Counted from the first letter of the stretch, positions 11,942-26,700 are shown. The stretch: DNA of 64,000 bases from Owenia fusiformis (GCA_903813345.2 CAIIXF020000005.1:33671375-33735374), one strand, 5' to 3'. Notes: generated by a model from the letters alone, not told the origin. Program-made: numbers and translations.

Positions 11942-14900
11942 CTGAAAAATAAATATCATCATTAATTGTGGTAAAAAAGGAATATATTCTGGAATATTCC
12001 CAACAATCTTACACTCAATACTAGACATCTAAATATTTGATGCATAAATATTTACAATAATACAGAGCTTTTTATTTTTCATAACAAGGGCGTACTATTC
12101 ACATGTCTCATATATAACTAAAGGGATCAAACCGACACCAGTCTGCACTCTGAACACACTTTAATCTTTATTACTATTGGATACACTAAAATACATTTCA
12201 CAATGTTAATTAACAAACAAATGCAGCAGGATGTGAACTAATATGAATAGATATTAAATTGTATGCTTGGTAAGGGATGGTTTCCAATTATCAACAGTTA
12301 CGGAATAACAAAGTTAGTTTTGTTAATGGAGGAGGAGGTAAATGATGGTTTCGTTAGTGAATAGTGTTGACTTTTTAAATATTCAAGTGAAAGATAAATC
12401 AACGTTTTTAAATTTTGTTAGAAGAGGGGGTTCAAACCATAATGAAATTAGTTTTTTCTTGACTGTTGATAATTTGACACCATCCCTTTAAGTAAACCAC
12501 ACATTGTAATATCAAACTTGTTTTCAGATGAGTTCAATACAATTGTAACAATTAAAATAGCATGCTGTATTTGTTTTAGCAAATGCAGCGGACAACACCC
12601 TGCGCATATATGAAAAATATATTCAACTCATGAGGACATGATGCAATTAAACAAGTCCATAGAAGATGCGACGAAAGTTGATGATGTGGACAATTGGTGG
12701 TCAAAGAACCTAGCTTAGAGTTAACTGAGAACAACCATTAGATTGGGGCACAGACCTTAATTTGTCTACTGTTAGAACAATGAAAAAAAATAATAAAATG
12801 AGAGTTCATCATTATCATAATTATCACATAAGTTAGAATGATAATTTGTTTTAGTGATTTGTGTTTTTAAGCATAATACTAATTATATAGCTTAGAAGTC
12901 AATGCCATGTGGTATGGAGTCAAAAGCTTGAATGGCTGAATGAGAATGCAATTTAGTTTTTTAGAGTCAGATCGTAACTGCTCTAAAATCTAAGAACAAT
13001 GGCAGGTCTGGAAATTTATAAAAGAGACATATCTTTGAAAATAAGACCCAATGACATAAAATGCCAACATATAATACCATAAGAGAAAACTAATGCAACG
13101 TATAACCTTACCCAAAGCAGCATATGCCCTAACCCAATGCAACGTATAACCTAACCCAAAGCAGCATATGCCCTAACCCAATGCAACGTATAACCTAACC
13201 CAAAGCAGCATATGCCCTAACCCAATGCAACGTATAACCTTACCCAAAGCAGCATATGCCCTAACCCAATGCAACGTATAACCTAACCCAAAGCAGCATA
13301 TGCCCTAACCCAATGCAACGTATAACCTAACCCAAAGCAGCATATGCCCTAACCCAATGCAACGTATAACCTAACCCAAAGCAGCATATGCCCTAACCCA
13401 ATGCAACGTATAACCTAACCCAAAGCAGCATATGCCCTAACCCAATGCAACGTATAACCTTACCCAAAGCAGCATATGCCCTAACCCAATGCAACGTATA
13501 ACCTAACCCAAAGCAGCATATGCCCTAACCCAATGCAACGTATAACCTAACCCAAAGCAGCATATGCCCTAACCCAATGCAACGTATAACCTTACCCAAA
13601 GCAGCATATGCCCTAACCCAATGCAACGTATAACCTAACCCAAAGCAGCATATGCCCTAACCCAATGCAACGTATAACCTTACCCAAAGCAGCATATGCC
13701 CTAACCCAATGCAACGTATAACCTAACCCAAAGCAGCATATGCCCTAACCCAATGCAACGTATAACCTTACCCAAAGCAGCATATGCCCTAACCCAATGC
13801 AACGTATAACCTTACCTAAAGCAGCATATGCCCTAACCCAATGCAACGTATAACCTTACCCAAAGCAGCATATGCCCTAACCCAATGCAACGTATAACCT
13901 TACCCAAAGCAGCATATGCCCTAACCCAATGCAATGTAACAAACTCACAACTGCACATGACAGAACATGATAATCAATAGACTAGATGCGAATAGAAATA
14001 ATCTTGATTTACGTCATTAAATATTCAGTCAAAGTGATGTCATATTTGAAATCTACATGTAAAAGTACATCTAGAAAAATCATTCGAAAATTGTTTATCA
14101 ACTTTGAAAATTTTATTTTATTTGAAAATGTGACTTCTAGCTCGGGTTGATTGCTCATAGACCCCATGTTACAAAATCACAAAAAGTGAAATATCTTTTC
14201 TTGTATTGGACAGATAACATTTTCTTTTACTGGACATATTTTAATTTGCATAACTAGATACATAAGGGTTATACAAAAATTGAACCACTAAAACAGATGT
14301 AATTTAAGTTAAATGGAACTTTCTACTATACCCGCCATGTTATCTGACCCGAACGAGCCACCTGGTGGCAAAACTGGTAACTACCTACTCGCATTTGCGT
14401 TATTGATAACTATTATTCTATAGAATCTTTAAATGTGAACTTAACTGATCCCACTGAATATAATGTAAAGAGAATGAGTTTTGTTTTATGAGAATTTGAT
14501 CTTGAAAGAAAACATTTCTTGAAATACTAAGAAGTAACTTAATCCCAAGAAAAACACAAATATCCCTTACAAACATAATCACATCATTTGTTTCACTGTA
14601 ACAAAGGCCTATTGTTTTGAAGATTTTAATAATTTTGATTCCTTCAAAAGGTTTATGACGTGATGACTTGACTTGAAACATCATACATACTTGGGCTCAA
14701 CTATGTGATATAAGTATGTATGCATATTTAAGGGCTATTAAGTATGTATGCAAGTTAATGCACCAATATCCCTAAATTGACAAATAAATGTCTTAAGGGC
14801 AAACAAATGACAGACTTGCAAAAAACATTTTAAGGTCACATGGTTTGAATTCCTTTCTAACAGTTCTTACATGAAGAGATGACTTCATAAATGACTACAC

Positions 14901-16349
14901 TAAACATCTTTTTCAACATATTGTGAATCTGAAATCTGAATGTTTGAGTGAGAGGGGATCACAAAACTGAACATAGAAGGTACAAACAATTGTTAATAGC
15001 TCCTTCAGACTTAACAAAAAGATAATATAAATGAGCGGAAATGATGTGTAATATGTACACCAATGGGCTGATAAACTCTTACAATGTGGTAAACATGTTA
15101 CAATGATAAGGCAGTCTAAGCCAAATTACCGATTAAATATTGGTAGGCAATAGTTCCTATCTAGGTTACAATACACTTCTGAAGAGCAACCAATCTATTC
15201 AAGTATTTTTACACTTCCTGTTTTCAGAGTAAGTGGGGCTTTGGAGCAAGCAAAGAACAGGCATTCGATATGGAGTTCAGTGGTAAATATTGAAAATTCT
15301 CTTCTAGATACAGCTCCCTTGGCCTATGGATTTAAAGTTGATTACAAAAAGTATAGTGTTAACTAAACTGTACTGTATACCAGCTCACTTGAAAAGTGCT
15401 AAGAATGGTAAAATATAACTATACTATCATGAATAACTGCATGATTTTAAAAGAATGTTTGAACCCCCTGACCCCCCCCCCCCCCACTATGAAGCTGCTA
15501 TTCTCTATTCTGAAGATATAACCCAGGTATGCGAGTGAAGCCTTATAGTGAGATTTAACATAAAGGTAACAATAAGATGAGCTAATTAATCTGATAGCAA
15601 GACAGTAGTCATGGGACAATAGGTTATTGTCCCGTGGTTATTGTAATGGACAATGTTGTCCATATTAATGTAATTTAAGTACATAATTACAAGATTCTGT
15701 CCTGTGCTGCTCTTTCTCAGTTACCGGTACCTATATAGATGACATTCGCTCAGTGATAGTCTTACTCGCTTTGTGACTTTCAATTGTCTTTATTTAAACT
15801 CAGTTCCAGAGGTAATATTTTACCATAGTCCTGGCACGGGATAAACCGCTACTTCTTTTTGTTTTAAATATGAGTCGTGGCCCTGAAGTTTTTGATGGCA
15901 TAATGCCTATTTAAGTAGGATATACCTTTAATGGATTCTGATGCTCATAGCATCTCTCTCACTTCCACTTTCATGCATCAATGACAGAGATGGAGAAGGT
16001 GTGGCTTACCACAACGACTTTAGGGAGGGTACATGTACATGTAGTTCTACAAGTAGAACTCAATGTACAGCCTTCTTTATTATTCTGATCTTTCTTTCGT
16101 ACATTGCTAGAGCCATAAGACAAGTCAGATAAGACATGAGGCCCCAGGCTAGGTCTAATTGAAGTTGTTTTGGTTTATAGGAAGGGAAGTATTCTTTTTC
16201 TCATTACAATCTAGGGATTTAGACTGACACATTCACAGGGGACACATTAGTTTGGTTAGTACTTAGTTATGGTTGCCTGTTGCAAGATCCTAGTGTAAAT
16301 TGACAATTATTGTGTTTCTCTTTTATACATAATGATCAAAATTACTTAC
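11942..16349 (-). other. ELK: ELK 5-prime intron
   Basis: Holds the 44-bp minisatellite and a C-run (15473-15485); otherwise AT-rich with no exon signal that I could support. Confidence 0.4.
13092..13935 (+). repeat. 44-bp minisatellite in the ELK first intron
   Basis: Nineteen nearly identical units (AATGCAACGTATAACC, TAACCCAAAGCAGC, ATATGCCCTAACCC). Two unit types alternate irregularly: CCTAACCC and CCTTACCC. Every unit holds CCCTAACCC, and many hold a second CCTAACCC, similar to the TTAGGG telomere motif. No coding frame. Confidence 0.97.
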
Positions 16350-16655
16350 CAAGATGATATCATCAAGTTATTTTCATCATGTAACTGTTGAGTGGGCGGC
16401 AAACTTGTGATTATTGAAATTTTTTTCACGCTCAGTGTTTCGACTGTAATTCCTGTTTCCGTGGGACAAATTATGTGTCTTCCGGTTTAAGTTGTGTCCT
16501 AGCAATCAATTTGTGCAATCCACATGCATCAATAACTAAATTGCTTAGAATGCGAAGATATGAGTCATTTTTGTCCACCTTTCGAGAATTTGTGTCTTCA
16601 ACTTGAAATCCGGAAGTAGGAATACCCAACTGCTGACGTCATTATTCAGTCAAGA
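16350..16655 (-). other. ELK: Candidate first non-coding exon of ELK
   Basis: A strong donor (CTTG|GTAAGTAAT, minus strand) lies at 16349. Upstream on the minus strand a TATA-like CTATATAAGG and a CCAAT box precede it, so transcription could start near 16650. No ORF is evident. The 5-prime boundary is an estimate. A second GTAAGT donor at about 16730-16735 could mark an alternative first exon. Confidence 0.33.
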
Positions 16656-16772
16656 GGTGCAAACTAACGTCATCGCTCCTTATATAGAAAATCAATTAGG
16701 ATATAGCCAATCAAAGTTAAAGATTTTATACTTACCACTATAATTGATTAGGGTCACTTCCCTTATTTGGAA
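16605..16772 (-). promoter_or_regulatory. ELK: Candidate ELK promoter: CRE, ETS, CArG, TATA and CCAAT motifs
   Basis: The stretch contains an ETS-type CGGAAG (about 16611-16616), a perfect CRE TGACGTCA (16634-16641), a half CRE CGTCA (16668-16672), CCTTATATAG (16678-16687; on the minus strand CTATATAAGG, usable as a TATA box or an imperfect CArG box), a CCAAT box (16707-16711) and a perfect CArG box CCTTATTTGG (16761-16770) directly abutting a TTCC ETS core. Their clustering upstream of the ELK 5-prime exons suggests a promoter; function is inferred. Confidence 0.45.
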
Positions 16773-19700
16773 CATGAGTATTTACTCTTTGACTGAAGAA
16801 TTTATGAATGAAATAAATGTCTAAAACACTGAATGGCAATTTGCAATGGTGACATCTATAATTTAATTCTAGGACTTTTTAAAATGTCTCATTGAAAGAT
16901 TCTGCAACAAGGTGATTCTATAGGATACTTTTAAAGCAGTTCTTATTTGAAAGATGGCGCGCAAGAGATAAATCAAACTGGGGGGGGGGGATTTTAAGTT
17001 TCCAAAATCATTAGTATCCTGATAGTCAATGTGTCAAATGATAGTATCAGATTGATATCTATACTTATACTCTGTCAAACTAAAGTGAGGGTAAGGAGAT
17101 CAGTATAATTCTGAAATCTAATATTATTTCCAGACAAAAAGATAAGACTCCGACTGGGGTAGTCTGTATAGTCAGCCTGTATTACAGTAAGTACAACATA
17201 AATAAGTAAACGGAGAAAAACGTTGGGATCATACTCGTTTCTATTGAAAGCCCATGGTAAAGTAGATCAGTATTAAGGTGCAACTTTGAGCCCACGCTTG
17301 ACATCCTCCGATCACAGGGCTTCAAAATCCAGAATAACTTCTTTCTTTTAAGAAGGAGGTACGGATTCTTGACACCTGCTTAGGAGGATGACGCTTGAAG
17401 TTATCAAACTTGTTTTTTATTATGTCACCATCAAAAAGTTGTGACATGTTATCATGGTCTCCGTTTTTTGTGACGGCGGTTGGCGCTCGGCGTCTGTAAT
17501 AAATTCTTACAACTTCCAATAACTTAACAAATACTGTTTAGACTGAACTTCAAGCCTTCTCGGTCAAAAGGTTTTTTCAAATTGACCAAATATTTTCTCA
17601 TTTTTTCCATATCTGACTTTAGATTTCAGATTTAAGCAAATAGGTGGTAACATTTTTTTATGTTATGCCTTCTTTCTTTTGGACTCGGACTAGTAATGAC
17701 ATGATAACCCATTCATTTTTCATTCATTTTTTGTTTATCAATTCTGATTTTCTTGATGTTAAACCATTCTGGCTGTAATCTTTCTTGCTGGTCACAGCAT
17801 ACTCCCAAAATGCTCTAATTATCGATCATTACAATATAGTGTAAGCTCTCGATACGTTAATTTGCCCTACAGACTGCTTATATGGTTCCAATATATGGGA
17901 TATCACTAAAGCCAAATATAACCTTGAAACTAGGGGTAAGCATTCGCACCCCCTATTGTCTGTTAACTCATTGAAATGCCAGTAAAGATATCCTTATGTC
18001 ATTTTGATCCCAAAAATTGATATCTGTGAATCCTGTAAAATTACATTTTTAAAATATTGTTGAAATCCATGCATTCCGAAAAGTTAAATAAAAATGATAT
18101 TGACGTTTTTAATCCCATCTGAGACCATCAGTTATACTAACACGGGGTGCGATCGAAAGATTTTTCCACCATGAAGGAGCATGGTATTTTTCATAGAATA
18201 CTAAGAAAACTTCACAAATTAATTTTGAACTAATAGTTTTCGTTATTTAAAGAAGAATACCTACATATGGGTAATCCGTATACTTCCATTGAACTGTGGA
18301 AGTCCAATAACGCTAGGAGTAAAAGCTATTGAAAAGGCGCCAGTGTCATACGGAGTGTCATACTCCACTGGCGGATCTGGGGGGGGGGCAGGGGTCCGGC
18401 TTCCCTTGGGTGAGCCCAGAAAAAAATTGGCCCCATACGAAATTTTGAGCCACAAAACGCCTTAAGGCCCATAAAGTGGGCCTTTTTGGTCATAAATGGG
18501 CCTTCTAAGGCCTTATTTTTAAATTTCAGGCCAAGTTTTGAAGAAAATGGGCCTCAAAAATTTCAAAATTTGAGCCCACTTTTTTGGTTTAAGAGGCCCA
18601 ACATTTTTTTTCGCTCAAGCGCGGAAGTTTTTTCTCAGATCAGAAGTTTGCCCCCCCCCCCCCTTGTTGATTCCCAGATCCGCCCATGTACTCTTATACA
18701 ATTTCTTTTTTAAGTTACACAAATATAATACAAATATCTGCAGATAGAATTATTAATGTTAGCCAGTACGTACCCAGCACGCAAAGTCTAGTGAAGCTTT
18801 CTTTTAAGAAGCGACGTCGAACGAATACAAATGGTACGACCATAGGCTGTCAATAGAAAGTCCATGGTACCCGGCCATGGTACTATACATAGGCCTAATT
18901 GACACTGATTGAAAAATTTAGGAAAATCAGAGGTGTTGGAAATGAAGACATGTACAGTTTATATTCACAGCCCTATAAATAGTTCATTTACTTACAGGTT
19001 TTGTAAATAAAAATTTCAACAAAGAGAGTCATTTTAAGTAGCCTAGTCTAGGTGTGGGTCATACCGGTTTCCAAATGTATGAAGCAGAGTGTACATCTCC
19101 AATATCAAAATGTTCGAAGCCTGCTCAGTTGTAAACTTGGAAAGTCGAAAATGATATACCTTAGAGCATTGGTGAGCAGTAATCACATATACCAAATTAG
19201 TATGTCCATTCCGCGATAAAGAAAGGCCAAGAAAAGAAAAAAGATATTGAGAAGAAAAATGAGTTCAGTTTTGTATCTATCTTGTATCTATTGCTGATAA
19301 AACCATATCGAGTTAATCATAAGATTTGGAGACCAGACGAGAGCAGTAGAACTTTATATCTGTTTCACAGAATAATTGATAAAGTGTAATCGAGTAGATC
19401 GAGGAATCCACAGAGAGAGAAAGTAAACTGGGGGAATATGAGCTAAAGGAACATCTGCAGGGCAAAATAACATGTACAAGTTTAAATTAGACGGTTTCTG
19501 AAATGTACCCTTGAAGTTACAATTTTTGAACTAATGCTACCAAAAGATTTTTCTGTTGGTAATTTTACTGGTCTACACTCGTATGCAGGTTCTAGATCGT
19601 ATAAACCGACGAAGACCAAAATAAGAGGATTTTTGTTGATGCAGCATAGTGTTCTTAGCGTTAGTTGCAGCGTCGTCACATATCTATATCAAAATGATAT

Positions 19701-20430
19701 AACTTACAATGGACGAAAATTATCTTAATTAAATCATACTTTTCATGTACAATTCATGTAATCAGTATTGAAGATGTGCTTAGTACTCAATCGGAATCAC
19801 GAGACAAAATCGATTGGAACGATTGTAATACTTCAAGAGTATTCCACACATCACGGACCATTCACAAGTATAGACGGAGTAGAATGAAGGACGTGTGAAG
19901 TACCCCAAGGAGCACCACTTAATTTCCAAATTACTCAGGCTTATGTTTAATTCAACACGGTTTGTGTTTAAATTAAAGTTGACTCAACATACACAAAATG
20001 GATAAAACATATGGTTAGCCTTGAAAAAGTAACAGGAAACTGAAAAAGTAAATAAAGGCACTTGGAATTTGTTTTTGCACCAATCAGATTTTTAGTGATT
20101 GACGAAATGTAAAATTGTTGTACAGAACACTAAATACAAGTACTATAAAGTCTCCAGCTAACGGCATCTCGGAAATATTGAAATGAATTTATTAATGTAA
20201 TTGAAGAATAATATGCATCGCAGAGAGACCAGAGAGACGCCTTCAGAACTGGAAATGATCAGTACAGTTTTGAGAAAACATTAGTTACAGTATAGGAACA
20301 AACTCCAGATATTTTTATCATATTTAATAAATTAACAAAAGTTTGACGTACGTTTGACGCAGTAAAGCTATCAGTCTGACATCAAAGATTTTGGCAATTG
20401 TTTTCATATGTGTAATATGCCATTGGCAAC
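16773..20430. other. Intergenic region between divergent ELK and CPED1 genes
   Basis: Contains a G-run (16981-16990), one MITE (18370-18684) and short unsupported frames. The CPED1 promoter and 5-prime UTR should lie near its right end, but no clear TATA box was identified. Confidence 0.45.
18370..18684 (+). mobile_element. MITE with GGCGGATCTGGG termini, copy 2
   Basis: Same termini and interior (AAGGCCTTATTTTTAAA, GAAAATGGGCCTC) as the copy at 1656, same orientation, about 315 bp. Confidence 0.82.
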
Positions 20431-20760
20431 ATGAGGCACATAAGAACATGGATTTTTGTAGTTGCGTCCTTCACAAAAGTACGCAAATTATTTGTAGCAG
20501 TATGGATAATTGGTACAATAGCAATGCTTGGATCATTCATGAAATCTCCCGGTACCTTCTTATCTAGCAGTGTTTTGACAGAGCGAGAAGAGATAGAGCA
20601 TGTCGAAAGAAATTCGGCTTATCGTCAGCAGGATACCTATCCTGTTTATCAACAAGAGTCTAATGAGGGTACTAATCAAGAACAAAAGCTTAATGAGGGC
20701 ACTAATAAAGAACAGGTGACTACAGATGAACAACGACGATTAAGAATTTACATAGAGCAG
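20431..20760 (+). CDS. CPED1: CPED1 exon 1: cytoplasmic tail, signal-anchor, stem
   Basis: Encodes 110 residues: a basic N-terminus, a hydrophobic segment (residues 20-37, KLFVAVWIIGTIAMLGSF) and a Gln/Glu-rich stem containing a short internal repeat (NEGTNQEQ / NEGTNKEQ). Ends CAG|GTACGTG, phase 0. This is the usual layout of a Golgi type II protein. The ATG at 20431 is the first of the open frame. Confidence 0.82.
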
Positions 20761-23700
20761 GTACGTGCGGTCAATTTACCCCCCCCCCAACTTTGCCTCA
20801 CTGTTACCAATCTCAACCCATTTTTGGCAGTTTGCTGGAATGGTTCATGTCTATTTTATCGAAGTATTCACTGACCATAGTGAATCTGCAATCACTACGT
20901 ACTTTTCACAGTTTAAAGTGTAAAGCGCTTCTAGGTATAACACATCATAAATCTAGTCCGTTCAAGGTTGGCTCTGCTCAATGTTGCAATGAAAGGTACT
21001 AGATGCATCCATCGCACGACCCATACCATCATGATAAACCATGACATCTCATTTCTTCTCAGCCCTGAGTATCAGAATGGACCCATATACCAGCAATCAG
21101 AAAGTTTCTCTTCGGGAAAAGTTAGCCATTTGCGGAAAATCTGTTTAATTGTATTCGCAAGTGGTTTATCATTTTCTTGGTTTAGGCTCATACACTAGAC
21201 TTCTTTTATCATGTTGTCATTTGTGTACATATTAACTCAAACTTTAAACTGAAACCAATTTTTGTCGACGGTCACAATCGGGGCCGACAAAAGCTTTTAT
21301 AGTTCCGATCAGAAGCGCAAAGTTTATCAAAAGTATTCTCACAAGTTGGACCGCTATCAGTTTCTAAGTTGTTTTGTTGAGTTAGGTGTAACATCAAACC
21401 TAATTGACCCATAAAGAGAGAGTTTTATCATCAAAGCACAGAGGTTGGTTTCCATCATCAATTCGCCTTTTATTTCTTTTAGAACTGAATCGGTCCAGGA
21501 AATTGAAACCAACTGCCAGCGGGTCTGCAAACAAGGCAATCATTCATTGCATTTTTTGATAGATGTTACAAAACTTACATTGTTGCCATTGTCTATGTTA
21601 TGTTGACACCAATCAGTTGATTAATGACTATGAAATATACTTGTGTTGAGGAAAGTAAGTTGTAGGATGACAGGCCCTTAGCCAGCTTTTGCCAAGGGAG
21701 GGGTTCACCTTTTAAAAAATTCCAGGGGGTACACTTTTGACAATTTTGGCCCAAAAATAAGTGCTCAGGATGGTGAGAAACTGCATGATTTTGAAATATT
21801 TTTTGGCAATGGGGGTTCCTCGACCCCTCCCCCCGAACACCCTGACTAACTTACGGGTATGGATGAAGAATCAAAGATGAAAGTGAAAGGAGATAAATGC
21901 CAGTTCCTCATGCTCGTGCCAACTCGTGCCATGATTCCTCCAAATGTGCTTTATTGGTCGGATTGCCCCGTTACTCTTATCGCCCAATGGCAGATCAATT
22001 TGTTTAGCAAGGGGTCATATTCCGACATTCAATAGCAAGAAATCGCAAAAATCAATTCCATGAGTAAAACAATACTGTTATTTCCTTCTCAATACCTAGC
22101 TAAAGTCTTTAGGTTATCACACGAAGTCGTATTTACCATAGCTACATTTCTGGTAACTTTCATCACCATGACAACAACACAGAATGAATGTTGGACTTGC
22201 CAGTTGGCACATGTTCTTTCTTTGTTTTGTTATTTGGAAAATGTAAGATACGTTTTTGAAGACAAAAGAAAAAGTTACAAAGGGCAAAAAGTATATTAAT
22301 CATTTATTTAGACTTTCTCGTACACTGTACTTGTATCAAACTTTCAACCATCAGTTGCAGCATTCGGAAATTTCATTTGTGCTTATCTTCCTGGCGTGGA
22401 ATATGAAAGTCTTCAACCTGCTAAGCTTTCACTTTACCAATAACTTCTTTTCCACTTGTTAAGGTGTCAAGTCAATAGTGTTTTCACGGGTTCTGCTTTT
22501 TTTCTTAATATGTTTTCCTTGTTCATGTGTTTCCACGAGTGAGTACCCCGCCTGGTAACTCTCAAGATTATTTCTTAAAATAACAGAAAATCCCCCAGAA
22601 ATAGAACAGTTTGCCTATTTATTTCAGATTTCCATACTTTCTGACGCAGTTTACTATCCTTTTTAGCAATCACAAGAAATTGATAATGTATATAGCAGAT
22701 AATGCATTAAGTCTATTGAGCTTTTCGCTTCTAAGTTTCATTTCTCAATCGTCGAGGGGTTATCGAGTAAATGGAATTTAGATCAAACATTCTGATAAAC
22801 ATCAATTGGAATGAAATTTTGGAGAAAAGTAGTCGAATGTTTTATGATATCGATTTAGCTTCATTTCTCCGGCAATTAGATAGACGCAGTGGGAAATCTT
22901 ACTGATGTTATCTGTAAGAGAACTATATATTATAATGCTATTATAGTCTCGCTGGATTATAACTGGATTTTCAAAAGTCATTATATTGTTTCATTTGTTC
23001 CCCAAGACAATAAAACAATAGAAACGGCAACTATAAATGCCTTAAAATCTTGGCCACCATGTCAATTCATACGAATTTGTTTGTAGCAAAAAAAATCAGT
23101 GGATCGACATAAACAAATTTAAAGTTGTGAAATCGTTATTAGTTACCATTGTCTCACTGAATATGGGGCTTCAGCATCACCAATCATCTCTTAGCGCTAA
23201 TTAAGTTTGCGGCCCTGCTATCTTAATTGACCGCCAAACCAAATAACAAGAATTAATTGTATTACAAATGTGTATTTTCATCTTTCAACCAAATGAGAAT
23301 AGGATTTTCTCGTTGGTTAGGAACTACATCGTTTATTTATCAACAAATCTTTTATGGAAACAAATGGTTCTCGAAGTAGAATGGATGTTAAAGTGCCACT
23401 TGAAACCGTCAAACAAAATGTCCAAGAATGAGCTAAAAAAAGTCCATAAAACATAATAATCATGTCATTACAGTAAATAATAAATATGTACCTTTTCACC
23501 AGAAAGAAAAGACTTGGTCTAAATTTGAAATTGTTCATTCAAACCCTCCGTATCGAAACAGCAAAAAGCAAAAACTTGGTAACTTGACGATTATTTAGCC
23601 TATGAAAACCGACAGGATTGTCCAATTAACATGACTTGATTTTCCATTTTCAATTTACTAAGGCACTTTTATTGAAGGAATTTCTAAATTACCAAGAAAT

Positions 23701-26700
23701 AAAATATGTCCATTACAATATTAATATTGCAATGGAGTAAATGTCTCTGTGAATCAATGACCCGCGCATTTATTTGGAGGAAATTCAAACATTAAGGCTG
23801 TTAAGAGTAGATTGGCGTAGTGGTAGACTCACCCCTCTTGGCACAATTAGAAAATTATAACGTATCGACCAAATAAAGCATTTGATAAGCACAAATTGGT
23901 CTTGAAGAATGTTATTTATAAATACCAATTTTCATTTTCCATTTATTGTCCGTAGTATTTGGATAATACAAGAAACCATTTCAGACTCCAGAATCAAACC
24001 ACTTATGGGTTTACGTAATATATAGTAGGCCTACTATTACACGACAAATATTCTATTACAATTCCGTTGAAATAATTACTATATCCATGTTGCATGGTAT
24101 AACCTTATATTGATCATTAATTTACAACTAATTCAATGGATTGAAAAACGAATGTCAATTGGCATCCCTCATCTCATATGTCATCCAATAGAAAAACAGC
24201 TGTATTGACTTGCATGCAATTTCCTCCCATACGTTTTTAGTGAAATTGTGGACGTGTAATATTATGACCCATTGGGATTGCGGGAATGTCGTCCCCCTCT
24301 CAATTATCTTTTCAGGGACCTAATTAAAATCCTATTTTTTTATAATTTTATGCTCAATCAGAGATGTTAATTCTACGAAGGGGAAAACGCATCCATTGAG
24401 GACCATGATTCTACACGCACACGTATTTGTAAGTTAAAACGTGTAGCTTGTTTAACATCCCTTTTGGATGTTTTGTTCAACAGACGTATATATAATTACT
24501 GTTAGTAAGCCCGTTGGTGCCTCAGATGCTGTGCAATATATAGTATGTACAGGAACAGAATAGGGTGAATGGTCAGTATTTTGGTTCTGGAGGATGTTGA
24601 TAAGAGAAGGCTAATTACATACAGCAGGTCTCCATGTTTAAACCATATTTCGTAACCTATTCGTACACTGGTTTCTGCCCATCATCACTTAGCCGTTCGC
24701 CATACTAGTTCTAATATCCACTCTAGATTATGAGCTTCTTCCCTCGTCTGATAATAGATATGGCTTGGATTATCACTATTCATATTCCTATTTATTTCCA
24801 TGGTATTTTAATGTATTAATTGAAAACTGGGACAATATGATGTACTGGGACAATCCGATAAACAGAATATGGCGAACGGCTTAGTGATGATGGGCAGAAA
24901 CCAGTCTACAAAAAATCTTGGTCCCAAATTTTGAAAATGTAATGTCCATATTTTGAAAATTTAGCAAAAAATGAAAAACAAGGCCCGAAAAGGCCAAGTA
25001 ATGCCCAAAAGGCCCACTTATTGAGACCCCAAAAATTGGGAATATGATGCACTGGCATGGGACAATATGATATAATCGGACAATATGATGTAGTTGGACA
25101 TAGAGGTTGTTTACTGGGAGGGATTTAACATGGGGTTTATTCCAAGGGACAATATGGTATTTCCCGAGGCCCCGATAATGTGCTGGGACAATATTGTGCA
25201 CTTGAGCACTATGGTGCAATGGGACAATATAATGTACTGGGAGAATTGAGTATTTGTTAAGTATTCAAGCTGGAGAATCGAGTATTTGTAAAGTATTCAA
25301 GCTCGAGAATTGAGTATTTGTAAAATATTCAAGCTGGAGAATGTATTCAAGCTTGGAATTGAGTATTTGTGAAGTATTCAAGCTACAGAATTAATTATTT
25401 GTAAAGTATTCAAGCTGGAGAATTAAGTATTTGTAAAGTATTCAAGCTTGGAATTGAGTGTTTGTGAAGTATTGAAGCTGGAGAATTATTGAATTATTGA
25501 GTATTTATAAAGTATTCAAGCTGGAGAATTGAGTGATCGTGAAGTATTGAAGCTGGAGAATTATTGAATTATTGAGTATTTATAAAGTATTCAAGCTGGA
25601 GAATTGAGTGATCGTGAAGTATTTAAGTTGAAGAATAAAGTATTTGTTAAGTATTCAGTTGGAGAATCACTGAGTATTTGTGAAGTATTCAAGCTGGAGA
25701 ATTGAGTATTTTTAAAGTATTCAAGCTGGAGAATTGAGTATTTGTAAAGTATTCAAGCTGGAGAATTGAGTATTTGTGAAGTATTCAAGCTAGAGAATTG
25801 AGTGTTTGTAAAGTATTCAAGCTGGAGAATCACTGAGTATTTGTGAAGTATTCAAGCTGGAGAATTGAGTATTTGTAAAGTATTCAAGCTGGAGAATTGA
25901 GTATTTGTGAAGTATTCAAGCTAGAGAATTGAGTGTTTGTAAAGTATTCAAGCTGGAGAATCACTGAGTATTTGTGAAGTATTCAAGCTGGAGAATTAAG
26001 TATTTTTAAAGTATTCAAGCTGGAGAATTGAGTATTTGTAAAGTATTCAAGCTGGAGAATTGAGTGTTTGTAAAGTATTCAAGCTGGAGAATCACTGAGT
26101 ATTTGTGAAGTATTCAAGCTGGAGAATTGAGTATTTTTAAAGTATTCAAGCTGGAGAATTGAGTATTTGTAAAGTATTCAAGCTGGAGAATCACTGAGTA
26201 TTTGTGAAGTATTCAAGCTGGAGAATCAATGAGTATTTGTGAAGTATTCAAGCTGGAGAATTGAGTATTTTTTAAGTATTCAAGCTGGAGAATTGAGTAT
26301 TTGTAAAGTATTCAAGCTGGAGAATCACTGAGTATTTGTGAAGTATTCAAGCTGGAGAATCAGTGAGTATTTGTGAAGTATTCAAGCTGGAGAATTGAGT
26401 ATTTTTTAAGTATTCAAGCTGGAGAATTGAGTATTTGTAAAGTATTCAAGCTGGAGAATTGAGTATTTGTGAAGTATTCAAGCTAGAGAATTGAGTGTTT
26501 GTAAAGTATTCAAGCTGGAGAATCACTGAGTATTTGTGAAGTATTCAAGCTAGAGAATTGAGCATTTGTAAAGTATTCAAGCTGGAGAATCACTGAGTAT
26601 TTGTGAAGTATTCAAGCTGGAGAATCACTGAGTATTTGTGAAGTATTCAAGCTGGAGAATCACTGAGTATTTGTGAAGTATTCAAGCTGGAGAATTGAGT

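Noticed and set aside
17322-17519. Minus-strand 65-residue frame ending RTSFLKERSYSGF
   Set aside because: No homology recognised, no splice support, and length within chance expectation.
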